Source of the DNA: JAKRSE01 sp943369295
Lineage (GTDB): Bacteria > Armatimonadota > Fimbriimonadia > Fimbriimonadales > Fimbriimonadaceae
Direction of reading: 5' to 3'
Assembly (NCBI GenBank): GCA_943369295.1
Contig: CALRMU020000001.1
Span: forward strand, 1,116,001 to 1,180,000
DNA: 64,000 nt
The position numbers and the translations under genes were made by a program. A model generated the notes under the pieces. It was not told where the DNA came from. It did no database searches and saw nothing but the letters and a program-made list of their open reading frames with translations. Below are positions 52,409 to 60,438 of the stretch, piece after piece. How positions within the stretch are numbered: position 1 is the stretch's first letter; the number at the start of each line of letters is the position of its first letter.

Positions 52409-52678
52409 ATGAAGATATCCATTGATCTTCCGAAAGAACTAATCGACAAGCTAAAGGAACGATCACTTCTTCTTGGCATTGAGCCACAGGATTTAGTGAT
52501 TAGGTACCTAAGGGATGAGCTAGAAGCGTCGCCAGAAAGATCTACAAAGAAGGGCCATGATCGGCCGTTCCCTGCGCAAATCTCAGTCGGAGGCAGACCT
52601 GTGCCAAGCCTTACCGGTCCAGAAATCGAAGAGATCTTAGTGAAAGAAGATATCGAGAAGTACAATGGATCTTCTTGA
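52409..52678 (+). CDS. VapB-type antitoxin, RHH N-terminus
   Basis: 89 aa. Starts SIDLPKELIDKLKERSLLLG, IEPQDLVIRYLRDEL: an RHH-like DNA-binding unit. The rest (SPERSTKKGHDRPFPAQISVGG) and the acidic end (GPEIEEILVKEDIEKYNG) would bind and block the toxin. The gene overlaps the PIN-domain gene by 14 bases, which is the standard antitoxin-first order. Likely represses its own operon. Confidence 0.8.
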   Translation: MKISIDLPKELIDKLKERSLLLGIEPQDLVIRYLRDELEASPERSTKKGHDRPFPAQISVGGRPVPSLTGPEIEEILVKEDIEKYNGSS

Positions 52679-53090
52679 TGTAAACGTTTTAGTCGCACTC
52701 GCTGTTGAAGAGCATATACACTATCAAAGTGCGATGGAGTATTGGAAAAGTGAGGCTGCTGAAACACTGGCAATCAGCAGAATATCAATGCTAGGATTCC
52801 TGCGAATTCTTGGAAGCTCTGCTGCTATGGCTGGACAGCCCTTGTCGTCACAAGACGCATGGAGGATTTATCTCAAAGTGCATGGCGATCCATCGTTCAG
52901 ATTCGTATCAGAGCCCGAACTTATAGAGGTCGTTTTGGAAAGGTTTGTTGAAAGTCAGAGCTTTAACTCTCGCTCTTGGACGGATGCCTACTTGGCTGCC
53001 TTCGCTATTGCCGGGGGCCACAGGCTTGTTTCTTTTGACTCAGATTTCTCTAAGTTTGAAGGTCTCGATTTCCTTCATCTTCGCGCCTAG
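52665..53090 (+). CDS. VapC-like PIN-domain ribonuclease toxin
   Basis: 141 aa. PIN nuclease acid residues: Asp in LLDVNVLVALAVEE (about residue 5), an acidic helix in the middle, Asp in SWTDAYLAAFAIAGG (Trp-x-Asp-Ala), and Asp in LVSFDSDFSKF near the end. Family toxins cleave tRNA or rRNA. The frame lies 14 bases within the antitoxin gene. Downstream is the convergent GH52 gene, 5 bases away. Confidence 0.88.
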   Translation: MDLLDVNVLVALAVEEHIHYQSAMEYWKSEAAETLAISRISMLGFLRILGSSAAMAGQPLSSQDAWRIYLKVHGDPSFRFVSEPELIEVVLERFVESQSFNSRSWTDAYLAAFAIAGGHRLVSFDSDFSKFEGLDFLHLRA

Positions 53091-53095
53091 CTTCT

Positions 53096-55165
53096 CTATT
53101 CATCAAGCCACAGAGCAGAGGTCACACCTCGAGGGTAGTACTTGCTGCCCTTTGCTATTCCATCAACCATCTGGTCAGACCAGGCCCAGAAGGCAGATTC
53201 AGGATGCAGAAGCCAATCAAGGTGGGCGGAATCTGCCTCTTCAAAAGCGTTAAGACCGTCGTAATCAAGGCAAGTTCTGGCAATGTGCTGGCAGAGATAA
53301 ATCTTGCTCAGCCAAGAGTTTGAGCTGGATGCGCTTAGCTTCCAGCCTCCGTTAGCAAAAAGGCATTTTTCGGGGGCCAGAACAGCCTGAAGATGTCCCT
53401 TAAAGCGATCGACGAGCTCAGCGAATTCAGGAACCTGGATCCATTCTTCCCATAAAGAGCTTCTCTTGAAGAAGATCAGCCCTTCGAACACGGGAATGAT
53501 GAGAGACCGGTCGTTGTTTTCCAGCAAAGCAGGCAGGGTTCCGTCGGGCTGAAACGCGTTCAGCAGAGTTCTCAAGGCCAGCTTTGCCTGACTATCAGCT
53601 TCAACCCGTTCGGTTTCCGAATTAATTACCTTTGCTAGATGAGCGTAGGCTGCAAGGGTTTTGACCCCCAGATAGGTCGAAGCTCTGGACTGTCCCAGGC
53701 TCGGATCAAGGCTGTCGTAGGTCGTGATCTCAGCTCCGTTTGGTCCGCATCGTGGCGAATCAATCGACATGATTCCTGTGCGTTTTGAGGGATCTGGGTT
53801 GTCTCTAAGACACAAGCTTTTTAGACAGTCGCTGAAGACGCTCTGCAGGGAATCCTGCCACAGCCAATCATTGGTTTTTTCTAAAGTCATGCAGGCGCAA
53901 AGAACCCAGTTGACCAACTCTTCGTGGCTCATGTGGCTAAAGCAGCCCGGCTCGTTTCGTCTTTCGTAGCTCGACCAGCCCGGGCGGGAAAAGTGATTTC
54001 CAACTCCCATGTCGTGGGTGAAGGCTAAGGCTTTTTCACCACCGATTTCATCGTAGTAGCTGTAGCGTTCGACAAAGAGATCCAGGGCATTTTTCTGCAC
54101 CCAAGGGTTCATCTTCAGCTCATAAAACAGATGATCAGCGGTCAGATCAAAGGTGTTCATCATGCGATATTCACCTTCGTTAACGTTCCAGATAAAGCCT
54201 CCCTGCTGCTTGAGCAGCTGTGTGCTGCCGTAATAGCTTCGCAGCGAATGGGCGAGCATGAATCTTTGAGATTCATTCAGTTCTGGTTTCGCAAAACTCT
54301 TGTCAGCTTCCTTCGCATTTTCAACTGCATCATCAAACTCAAGCAAACCAAATGACGCCACCGATTCCAGACTGCTAAAAAAGTAAGTGTAAAGGTAGCT
54401 CGTTTCAATGCCAGTCGTGGCAAGGCCATCTCTGTAAAAAGCACCCACAAGCCGAAGAGTTTTGGTTTCACCCGCTGGCACATCTAAGACGACCAAACCA
54501 CATTGGCCCAGCATGCAGGTGTTGTCGGTGGGGTCATTCGGAGCCAGAATCTGCTGAGGGCCAAAACCGATGCCGCTATAGGCATCACCATTCTTGGTGA
54601 AAATTCCGATGTTCCGGCCCAGCCAGACTCCTGTCAGATCCTCGGAAACAGCATGCCTCAGGCCGGCATGGGGGTCCCCGCCTCCCTGTCCGAAGAAGAT
54701 CTTTCTCGGCGCGCTGCCCTGGCTGTTATCAAGAGACAGTTCGATCCAGACGCAGGGGATGATTACCTCCGCCAGCTGCTCACTTTCGCGGCTTTGTGGG
54801 TCAGGGATCGGCCGGATTGGGGTGATGACCCTGAAGGTCAAATCCTCCGCCTTCCACTCATCGAAACAAGGAGTCAGGGTGCGAGAAATTGCGGCGTCTT
54901 CGTAAGCCGAAAGAAAAGGCAGCTTCTGATTCTTGGTGGCTTCAACATCAAAATCGTCTGCCTGAGGTCCCCTGCCTTCGCCGAAAAAGGGAAGGGCCTT
55001 GTACTGGCCAGGCGTCGAAGTTTCTGCGCCAATGTAGAGGTTGGCGCAGGCGGGGCGATCCAACTCCAGCCCAAAGCCCCCCGTTGCTCCCTTTGCTCCC
55101 AGGGTCAGGGTCGCAAAGGCCCCGATTGGAGAATGGTGGGCATTGAAAAAGGGCGTCCTCGCCAT
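53096..55165 (-). CDS. GH52 beta-xylosidase
   Basis: 689 aa, typical length. N-terminal FFNAHHSPIGAFATLTLGAK is the family's opening. Nucleophile Glu330 in WNVNEGEYRMMNTFDLT; acid/base Asp in ITTYDSLDPSLGQSR (Asp484 or Asp487). It releases xylose from short xylo-oligosaccharides. No signal peptide, so it acts inside the cell. No xylose transporter or isomerase gene is adjacent. Divergent from nothing; convergent with vapC. Confidence 0.95.
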   Translation of the reverse strand: MARTPFFNAHHSPIGAFATLTLGAKGATGGFGLELDRPACANLYIGAETSTPGQYKALPFFGEGRGPQADDFDVEATKNQKLPFLSAYEDAAISRTLTPCFDEWKAEDLTFRVITPIRPIPDPQSRESEQLAEVIIPCVWIELSLDNSQGSAPRKIFFGQGGGDPHAGLRHAVSEDLTGVWLGRNIGIFTKNGDAYSGIGFGPQQILAPNDPTDNTCMLGQCGLVVLDVPAGETKTLRLVGAFYRDGLATTGIETSYLYTYFFSSLESVASFGLLEFDDAVENAKEADKSFAKPELNESQRFMLAHSLRSYYGSTQLLKQQGGFIWNVNEGEYRMMNTFDLTADHLFYELKMNPWVQKNALDLFVERYSYYDEIGGEKALAFTHDMGVGNHFSRPGWSSYERRNEPGCFSHMSHEELVNWVLCACMTLEKTNDWLWQDSLQSVFSDCLKSLCLRDNPDPSKRTGIMSIDSPRCGPNGAEITTYDSLDPSLGQSRASTYLGVKTLAAYAHLAKVINSETERVEADSQAKLALRTLLNAFQPDGTLPALLENNDRSLIIPVFEGLIFFKRSSLWEEWIQVPEFAELVDRFKGHLQAVLAPEKCLFANGGWKLSASSSNSWLSKIYLCQHIARTCLDYDGLNAFEEADSAHLDWLLHPESAFWAWSDQMVDGIAKGSKYYPRGVTSALWLDE

Positions 55166-55233
55166 AGGTTCCTTTTACCAGGAGATGCCGCTAAGGCTCT
55201 ACCGTAGGGCCGGATTGTGTTGTTCGGCCCTCA

Positions 55234-56265
55234 TCATTCTTTTATGTTTTTGAGTGCAGAGGCTGTAGCAGCAAAAGCCTCTTTTGTCTTAGCTAGGTCG
55301 GCATCGTCAACATCGTAGTGGAAGACTGCTCGAAGCTTATGCGGTCCAAAGGGAATCGTCCGTACCCCAGACTGTTCCAGTTCATGACGCCATGCTTCGG
55401 CCGGAGCCGCTGTCTCAAGAATCAGAATGTTGGTCTGGCAGGGAAGGGGTTTGAGTCCTGGCAGATCGGCGCAGAGGGCGGCCAGCTCGGCGGCTCTTCT
55501 GTGATCTTCAGCCAAGCGGTCTACCATCTTGGTTAGCGAGACGATTCCGCAGGCAGCCAGCATTCCAATCTGCCTCATGCCGCCTCCCAGTCTCTTCCGC
55601 CAGAACTCAGCTTCGTCAATAAAGGCCTTGGGGCCAAGCAGAATCGATCCTACGGGGGAACCTAAACCCTTTGACAGACAGATGCTGAGGGTGTCGACTT
55701 CGCAGGCTATCTCATCAACTCGGCAGCCCTGGGCGACACAGGCATTGAACAGCCTAGCGCCATCCAAATGAAGAGGCACCCCTTTCCTGAAACTCATAGC
55801 CTTCAGAGCCTGATGCTCAGCCATGGTGGTGATAGAACCTCCGTGGCGGTTGTGGGTGTTCTCTAAGCAGATCAGGCTGGTGCCAGGGGTGTGGTGACTG
55901 CGGGTCAGGATCGCTGGCTCAACCAGTTCGGGAGTCAAGACTCCGTTTGGTGCGCGGACGCCTCTGGTGATGACTCCGGCAGTTACGGCGGGGGCGCCCC
56001 CTTCGTAATAGACCATGTGAGCTTCGTCCTCGAAGAGCACCGAATCGCCGGGGCGGGTGTGGGTGGCCAAGGCAATCTGATTGCTCATGGTGCCGCTCGG
56101 GACAAACAGGGCGGCCTCTTTGCCTGTCATTTGGGCGGCTAACTCCTCCAGCTTCTGAATGGTCGGGTCGCGGTCTAAAACGTTGTCGCCCAAGAGAGCG
56201 GAGGCCATGGCCTCTTTCATTTCCTGGGTCGGAAGAGTGACTGTGTCGCTTCTTAGATCAATCAT
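55234..56265 (-). CDS. ltaE: Low-specificity L-threonine aldolase
   Basis: 343 aa. PLP enzyme that splits threonine/allothreonine to glycine and acetaldehyde. MIDLRSDTVTLPTQEMKEAM at the N-terminus, FVPSGTMSNQIAL, LENTHNRHGGS, HLDGARLFNACVA, and Schiff-base Lys in SICLSKGLGSPVGS. ATG 56265 is preferred because it overlaps the esterase stop by 4 bases (ATGA), although an earlier in-frame start at 56319 exists. Confidence 0.94.
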   Translation of the reverse strand: MIDLRSDTVTLPTQEMKEAMASALLGDNVLDRDPTIQKLEELAAQMTGKEAALFVPSGTMSNQIALATHTRPGDSVLFEDEAHMVYYEGGAPAVTAGVITRGVRAPNGVLTPELVEPAILTRSHHTPGTSLICLENTHNRHGGSITTMAEHQALKAMSFRKGVPLHLDGARLFNACVAQGCRVDEIACEVDTLSICLSKGLGSPVGSILLGPKAFIDEAEFWRKRLGGGMRQIGMLAACGIVSLTKMVDRLAEDHRRAAELAALCADLPGLKPLPCQTNILILETAAPAEAWRHELEQSGVRTIPFGPHKLRAVFHYDVDDADLAKTKEAFAATASALKNIKE

Positions 56266-57041
56266 GGGGCCAGCCTTCTTTGCAGAAACGCCAAAGCGTC
56301 TTCTCTCATTTTCATCCATGCCGGGTAGGTGAATGAATGTCCTTCACCTGGTATTTCGTTGTAAATCACTTCGAGTCCTTTTTCATCGCCCAGCTCTGCC
56401 GCGGCTTTGGCAAAGTCTCGGCTTTGAGCAACAGGGACAATATCGTCCGCAGAACCGTGGGCCAGCATAAGGTGGCTGGATAACCCATCGAGATGCACCT
56501 TGGGCGAAGCCTGGGCCAGCACATCGGCTCCAATAGCAGAATCCAGGTCTGGGATGAACTGCTCTAGAAAGGAGAAAGAAATAGGGAAGTGTGTTTCTCT
56601 CGGATTCCTTAAGTCTGTAATGGGACAGATTGCCACTGCAGCCTTCAAGATTTCTTCGCCATGGGGAAGACCATCAACCGGCAGAGCTGCCATGAGGGAT
56701 AGGTGGCCTCCGGCACTGTTGCCAAAGGCTGCTCCTCTTTCTGCGTCAATTCCCAGCTGGTCAGCTTGAAATTTGAGGTGGGCAAGGGCTGCTTTCACGT
56801 CGGCAACAGCACAGGGAAAGGGGTGGAGAGGGGCAAGGCGATAAGAAAGGCACACAGTGGCAAAGCCTTGTTCGGCATACCAGGCAGCTTCCTCGTGGTA
56901 GCCAGACCGATCGCCGCTTACCCAGCCTCCGCCATGGAGAAAGACAATCCAGGGCAGGGGCTTTTCAGATTCAGGGGCGATGAAGTCGAAGCCAAGCTTG
57001 ACTCCTTGGGAAACATAGGTCTGCGCGGCCAGAACCCTCAC
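56262..57041 (-). CDS. Alpha/beta hydrolase (HSL-like esterase)
   Basis: 259 aa. Oxyanion motif HGGGWVSGDRSG; nucleophile elbow GNSAGGHLSLM (Ser); acid Asp in HGSADDIVPVAQS; His in GEGHSFTYPAW. Fits the hormone-sensitive-lipase group that cleaves acyl or acetyl esters, for example on plant xylan. No signal peptide. Starts at GTG 57041 (GTGAGGG). Coupled by 4 bases to ltaE. Confidence 0.88.
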   Translation of the reverse strand: MRVLAAQTYVSQGVKLGFDFIAPESEKPLPWIVFLHGGGWVSGDRSGYHEEAAWYAEQGFATVCLSYRLAPLHPFPCAVADVKAALAHLKFQADQLGIDAERGAAFGNSAGGHLSLMAALPVDGLPHGEEILKAAVAICPITDLRNPRETHFPISFSFLEQFIPDLDSAIGADVLAQASPKVHLDGLSSHLMLAHGSADDIVPVAQSRDFAKAAAELGDEKGLEVIYNEIPGEGHSFTYPAWMKMREDALAFLQRRLAP

Positions 57042-57133
57042 CCCTCAAGTCTGGCAGAAGGAAGAGGGGATTTTTAGGCAGTTGGCTGAGCGGCACAGCA
57101 TTAAGATGAAGTTTTGGGTAAACCCACGCCAGC

Positions 57134-58150
57134 ATGAAGCGCGCCGTTATTGTCGGAGCTGGGGGCATGGCCAGAGCTTGGGGAAGAGCCCTCAAAAAGG
57201 CAGGCATCGAAGTCTGCGGCTGGGTTGATATTGTTCCTGGCAAGGCAGAAGAAGCCTATGCCGAGGTTGATCTGCCTAAAGGATGGTGCGGTACTGACTT
57301 GAGGAAGGTTCTAGTCGAGTTCATGCCTGATTTTGTTCTTGACGTGACGATTCCAGAAGCCCACTGCGAAACTGTCGTGACTGCCTTGGAGATGGGATTC
57401 CCAGTTTTGGGTGAAAAGCCCATGGCCAACAGCATGGAGGAAGCGGGGATGATGGTGGCAGCTTCGAAGAAGGCTGACAAGCTCTACATGGTCAGTCAGA
57501 GCCGCCGGTATTTGGAAGGCATGGAGGTCTACCGCCCTGCTGTTCAGGCTCTTGGTCCGCTTATGACCTGCACCACGAGCTTTTTTGTTGGTCCCCACTT
57601 CGGCGGGTTTAGAGACGAGATGGATTCGCCTCTTCTGCTCGATATGGCAATTCACCACTTCGATTCCGCTCGGGCAATTCTCGGCTGCAACCCTGTTTCT
57701 GTTTATGCCGAGGAATACAACCCAGATTGGAGCTGGTACCAAGGGGCGGCATCTGCCAACTGCCTTTTTGAGTTCGAAGGAGGCCTGAGGTGGAACTACG
57801 CAGGATCTTGGTGTGCTGAAGGCAACCCTGTCAGTTGGAACGGTGACTGGCGAACCATCGGCCGCGACGGCTGGGCTTCGTGGGATGGAGAGAGAGCCTT
57901 CGACGGGGAAGAGGTTCTTGGCGGTGAGGGGTTCTTTAAAGAGACGAAGCGTCGTGATTTCAGCCCTCTGCCCACTGACTATGCCGGCGGCATTGACGGC
58001 AGTCTCAAAGAGTTTTTGTCTGCTTTAGAGTCGGGCACGAAACCCCAGGGTGAATGCTCGGACAACATCTACAGCCTAGCTATGGTTTTTGCTGCGATCA
58101 AGTCGGCCAAAGAAGAAAGAAGGGTCCAGATCGCAGAAGTGATGCCTTAA
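57134..58150 (+). CDS. Gfo/Idh/MocA family oxidoreductase
   Basis: 338 aa. Rossmann VGAGGMARAWGRALKKAGIE, GEKPMANSMEEAGMMV (the EKP motif Lys), then a C-terminal domain with SQSRRYLEGMEVYRPA and 'LLLDMAIHHFDSARAILGCNP' (the D-x-G/A-x-H-x-x-D signature). Cytoplasmic, unlike the TAT-exported one at 24.3-25.6 kb. NAD(P)-dependent sugar oxidation likely; substrate not known. Confidence 0.93.
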   Translation: MKRAVIVGAGGMARAWGRALKKAGIEVCGWVDIVPGKAEEAYAEVDLPKGWCGTDLRKVLVEFMPDFVLDVTIPEAHCETVVTALEMGFPVLGEKPMANSMEEAGMMVAASKKADKLYMVSQSRRYLEGMEVYRPAVQALGPLMTCTTSFFVGPHFGGFRDEMDSPLLLDMAIHHFDSARAILGCNPVSVYAEEYNPDWSWYQGAASANCLFEFEGGLRWNYAGSWCAEGNPVSWNGDWRTIGRDGWASWDGERAFDGEEVLGGEGFFKETKRRDFSPLPTDYAGGIDGSLKEFLSALESGTKPQGECSDNIYSLAMVFAAIKSAKEERRVQIAEVMP

Positions 58151-58272
58151 GGTGGCTCGGATTTAACTCTCCATTCCCTGTTCACTGATCTGACAAATTT
58201 GGGAACCATCTTGAGTCTCTTTGGCCCCGGTTTAGCAATCGTTATGAAAGGACGGTCAATTCTCTTTGGGTC

Positions 58273-58294
58273 ACAATCTCCCCTAATTGTTCTT
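58273..58294 (+). promoter_or_regulatory. Direct repeat/operator-like motif, copy 1
   Basis: ACAATCTCCCC-TAATTGTTCTT. Shares 18 of 22 bases with copy 2, which starts exactly 32 bases later (about three helical turns). Core shared by the set: CCTA[AG][TA]T[GA]TTCT. Confidence 0.65.
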
Positions 58295-58304
58295 CAAATT
58301 TGGT

Positions 58305-58326
58305 ACAATCTCCTTTAGTTGTTCAT
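58305..58326 (+). promoter_or_regulatory. Direct repeat/operator-like motif, copy 2
   Basis: ACAATCTCCTT-TAGTTGTTCAT. Second member of the first pair. Followed directly by TTGACT (58326-58331), which could be a -35 box, so a protein bound here would block a promoter; no good -10 is seen at 17 bases. Confidence 0.6.
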
Positions 58327-58380
58327 TGACTGAGTGGTTTTGATTGAAAAGTCTGGCTTTTGTGCCATTCGAGGTGAGCG

Positions 58381-58402
58381 AAAATGCTGCCTAGTTGTTC
58401 TG
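58381..58402 (+). promoter_or_regulatory. Direct repeat/operator-like motif, copy 3
   Basis: AAAATGCTGCC-TAGTTGTTCTG. Core CCTAGTTGTTCT is the best consensus match. Starts 32 bases before copy 4, the same spacing as copies 1 and 2. Confidence 0.65.
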
Positions 58403-58412
58403 AGAATCAATT

Positions 58413-58434
58413 CATATCTCCCCTAGATATTCTA
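58413..58434 (+). promoter_or_regulatory. Direct repeat/operator-like motif, copy 4
   Basis: CATATCTCCCC-TAGATATTCTA. Retains the ATCTCCCC left half of copy 1 and the TTCT right end. It also holds an inverted CTAGATATTCTAG-type core. Confidence 0.6.
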
Positions 58435-58453
58435 GAGCGTCGCACAATGGAGC

Positions 58454-58475
58454 CTGATCTTGCCTAGTTATTCTT
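58454..58475 (+). promoter_or_regulatory. Direct repeat/operator-like motif, copy 5, across the Fic start codon
   Basis: CTGATCTTGCC-TAGTTATTCTT. The TTG start (58460) lies within it and the first codons read TTGCCTAGTTATTCT. A protein bound here would cover the ribosome-binding site (GGAG at 58449-58452) and start, or the same sequence in mRNA could be a target. Confidence 0.6.
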
Positions 58476-59929
58476 ACGCTCACTTGCCCGAAATCTTCGT
58501 CAGTACAGCGTCGGACAAAAGCTTGTTGGCCGCAGGTGCCAGAGATGGCAAGATAAGGCCCCTCCGCAGGGGTCTTTACACCACTAATATGGTGGATTCC
58601 CCAGAAGTCATCGTTAGGAAAAACCTGTGGCAAATAGTTTCCTTGCTTTGCCCAGGTGGATTGATTAGCCATCGCACTGCTCTAGAAGTCTCTCCCAGCT
58701 CCAACGGATTTGTTTTTGTAACCACAAAGAGCGACCATCCTGTTAAGCTCCCAGGCTTTCAGATCCGACAAATCAAGGGACACGGTCCTCTTGAAAGTGA
58801 CCGTCCTTTCTTGGCAGACCTGCGAATAAGCTCGAAATCCAGATTTCTCCTTGAGTGTCTGTCTGGAAATCCCTACGCGGACAAGTCTCCTTATCTGCCG
58901 CAAGACGCAATTGAAAGATACTTAGACAACCAACTTAGCCAGGGCGAGGACGCTGTCAACCAGCTTAGAGATGAGGCTCAATCGATTAGTGTGAAGCTGG
59001 GTCTCGAAGACGCATTTAAGAGACTGGACACAATAATCGGCGCATTGCTGGGGACGCGCAAGGCCATTCTCCATTCAGATGTTGGCCGCGCTAGATCAAA
59101 AGGGCTCCCTGTCGATTCCAGCCGGCTGGATCAATTCCAAATCTTATTCAAGTGCCTGAATCAATGGTCAGCCACATCCAGACCGGATGTCCAACTATCA
59201 GGTGCGCCGTTTCTCAACATTGCATTCTTCGACGCTTACTTTTCCAACTATATCGAGGGCACTGTGTTTGAGCTTGACGAGGCGAAAGAGATCGCACTTG
59301 AGGCAAAGATTCCGGCGAAACGACCAGCGGACGGTCACGATGTCCTCGGCTCCTTTCAAGTAGCTTCCGACCCCTCACGGATGTCAACCAAGATCAGCCT
59401 TCTAGCCGCTGATTCGTTCTTGGCTTTGCTGAAGAACTGGCACGAGGTGATCATGAGAGGGCGGCCAGAGAAACGACCTGGTCAATTCAAGTTAGAGTCA
59501 AACCGAGCAGGTTCAACCATTTTCGTACTGCCTGAACGCGTCGAAGGAACGCTTCGGCAAGGGTTTGAAGTGGGCCGGGGGATTGGAAGTCCCTTTGGCC
59601 GTGCGGCCTTCTTGATGTATCTGCTCTCAGAAGTTCATCCATTTGATGATGGCAACGGCCGGATAACCAGAGCCATAGTCAACGCGGAACTCATATCCCA
59701 TGGAGAACGCCGCATCATTATCCCTACAGCCTACAGGACCGAGTACATAGACGCTCTGAAAAAGATGTCCATCGACAATGATCCCAGGCTCATCCCTCGT
59801 ATGCTCGATACTGCCCAAGACTTCACTGCGGCAATTGATTTTGCTGAGATAAATGCCGCTGAGATTCAGCTTCGATCTTGGGATGCCTTTGAAGAAGGAC
59901 CAAGAGCTTTTCTCAAGAATCCTCGATAA
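58460..59929 (+). CDS. Fic-domain AMP-transferase with AbiEi-like N-terminal winged helix
   Basis: 489 aa. Residues 1-130 look like an AbiEi/type-IV antitoxin winged-helix unit (LLAAGARDGKIRPLRRGLY, then GGLISHRTALEVSPSSNGFV). A Fic domain follows: inhibitory motif Ser262-x-x-x-Glu266-Gly267 (SNYIEG), flap region 'GQFKLESNRAGSTIFVLPER', and catalytic HPFDDGNGRITR (His393 to Arg404). Complete and intact. Family members transfer AMP to target proteins; the S-x-x-x-E-G helix keeps the enzyme off. The N-terminal DNA-binding part and the motif array around its start suggest self-regulation. Start TTG with GGAG 7 bases upstream; a CTG two codons earlier is possible. Confidence 0.88.
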   Translation: MPSYSYAHLPEIFVSTASDKSLLAAGARDGKIRPLRRGLYTTNMVDSPEVIVRKNLWQIVSLLCPGGLISHRTALEVSPSSNGFVFVTTKSDHPVKLPGFQIRQIKGHGPLESDRPFLADLRISSKSRFLLECLSGNPYADKSPYLPQDAIERYLDNQLSQGEDAVNQLRDEAQSISVKLGLEDAFKRLDTIIGALLGTRKAILHSDVGRARSKGLPVDSSRLDQFQILFKCLNQWSATSRPDVQLSGAPFLNIAFFDAYFSNYIEGTVFELDEAKEIALEAKIPAKRPADGHDVLGSFQVASDPSRMSTKISLLAADSFLALLKNWHEVIMRGRPEKRPGQFKLESNRAGSTIFVLPERVEGTLRQGFEVGRGIGSPFGRAAFLMYLLSEVHPFDDGNGRITRAIVNAELISHGERRIIIPTAYRTEYIDALKKMSIDNDPRLIPRMLDTAQDFTAAIDFAEINAAEIQLRSWDAFEEGPRAFLKNPR

Positions 59930-60004
59930 GGATCTTCTTCAAGATGTCAAAAAGGGAACAGCTGTCTCAGAACACTTCGTCGACAAAACCTTGAACCTAT
60001 TCAG

Positions 60005-60045
60005 GTTAATGCATAGGATTTGAACCTACGACCCCTAGAATGTCA
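60005..60045 (-). pseudogene. tRNA 3'-half-like remnant, possible attachment site
   Basis: On the minus strand a T-arm-like GTAGG-TTCAAAT-CCTAT (60013-60029) is preceded by GGGGTC, as in the variable/T region of real tRNAs, and followed by GCATTAACC. There is no proper D or anticodon arm, so it is not a working tRNA. Such 3' halves are often left by integrase at attachment sites. No integrase is in the window. Confidence 0.4.
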
Positions 60046-60063
60046 TTGTCAGGCTCAATCTGC

Positions 60064-60098
60064 GGCGAGAGCGATTACCACGCTGTAATCGTCTCGCC
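60064..60098. repeat. Inverted repeat with one-base bulge
   Basis: GGCGAGAGCGATTAC (60064-60078) against GTAATCGTCTCGCC (60085-60098), 14 pairs with one extra G. Adjacent to the tRNA-like remnant. Confidence 0.6.
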
Positions 60099-60438
60099 CT
60101 CTGCAAATTGGTGGGCCGGCCGAAACCGGCCCGTGGGGCTGGAGGGTTTGGTTGTATTTGGGATCTCAAGATGGGCTCTCTTAATCCCGGTCGCCAGGCA
60201 GAAGCTGCCTTCTGTCCCTGACATTAGGGTTCTTCCAGAAGCCTCGTCAGGTTAGCCAGGGGTCTTTGCCAGGGCGAAATGAGTCAGGTTCTTGTGCTAG
60301 GCTGAACCTAGTTTAAGGGTCAAAAGGCTGGTGTTCAAAGGGGCAGGCCCACCTGCTTTAACCTTGATTAAGCTGTTAGTGGCATAATCAGGACCGCATC
60401 TCCCGCCCAATCCGGGGCGGAAACCCGCGAGAGAGCCC

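Larger units (their letters stand above)
58151..58459. other. Regulatory region of the Fic gene with repeated motif
   Basis: About 310 A+T-rich bases. The region holds four of the five copies of a 22-base motif; the fifth runs over the TTG start of the Fic gene. No other gene is supported. Copies are annotated separately. Confidence 0.7.
59930..60438. other. Intergenic region with tRNA-like remnant and hairpins
   Basis: About 510 bases without a supported gene. Contains a tRNA 3'-half-like remnant (60005-60045), an inverted repeat (60064-60098) and a GGGCCGG/CCGGCCC hairpin (60113-60132). The small open frame at 60040-60255 crosses these and does not look coding. The rpsR promoter lies at the right end. 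Confidence 0.5.

Noticed and set aside
60040..60255. Open frame of 71 codons
   Set aside because: It crosses the tRNA-like remnant and two hairpins and has no ribosome-binding site.
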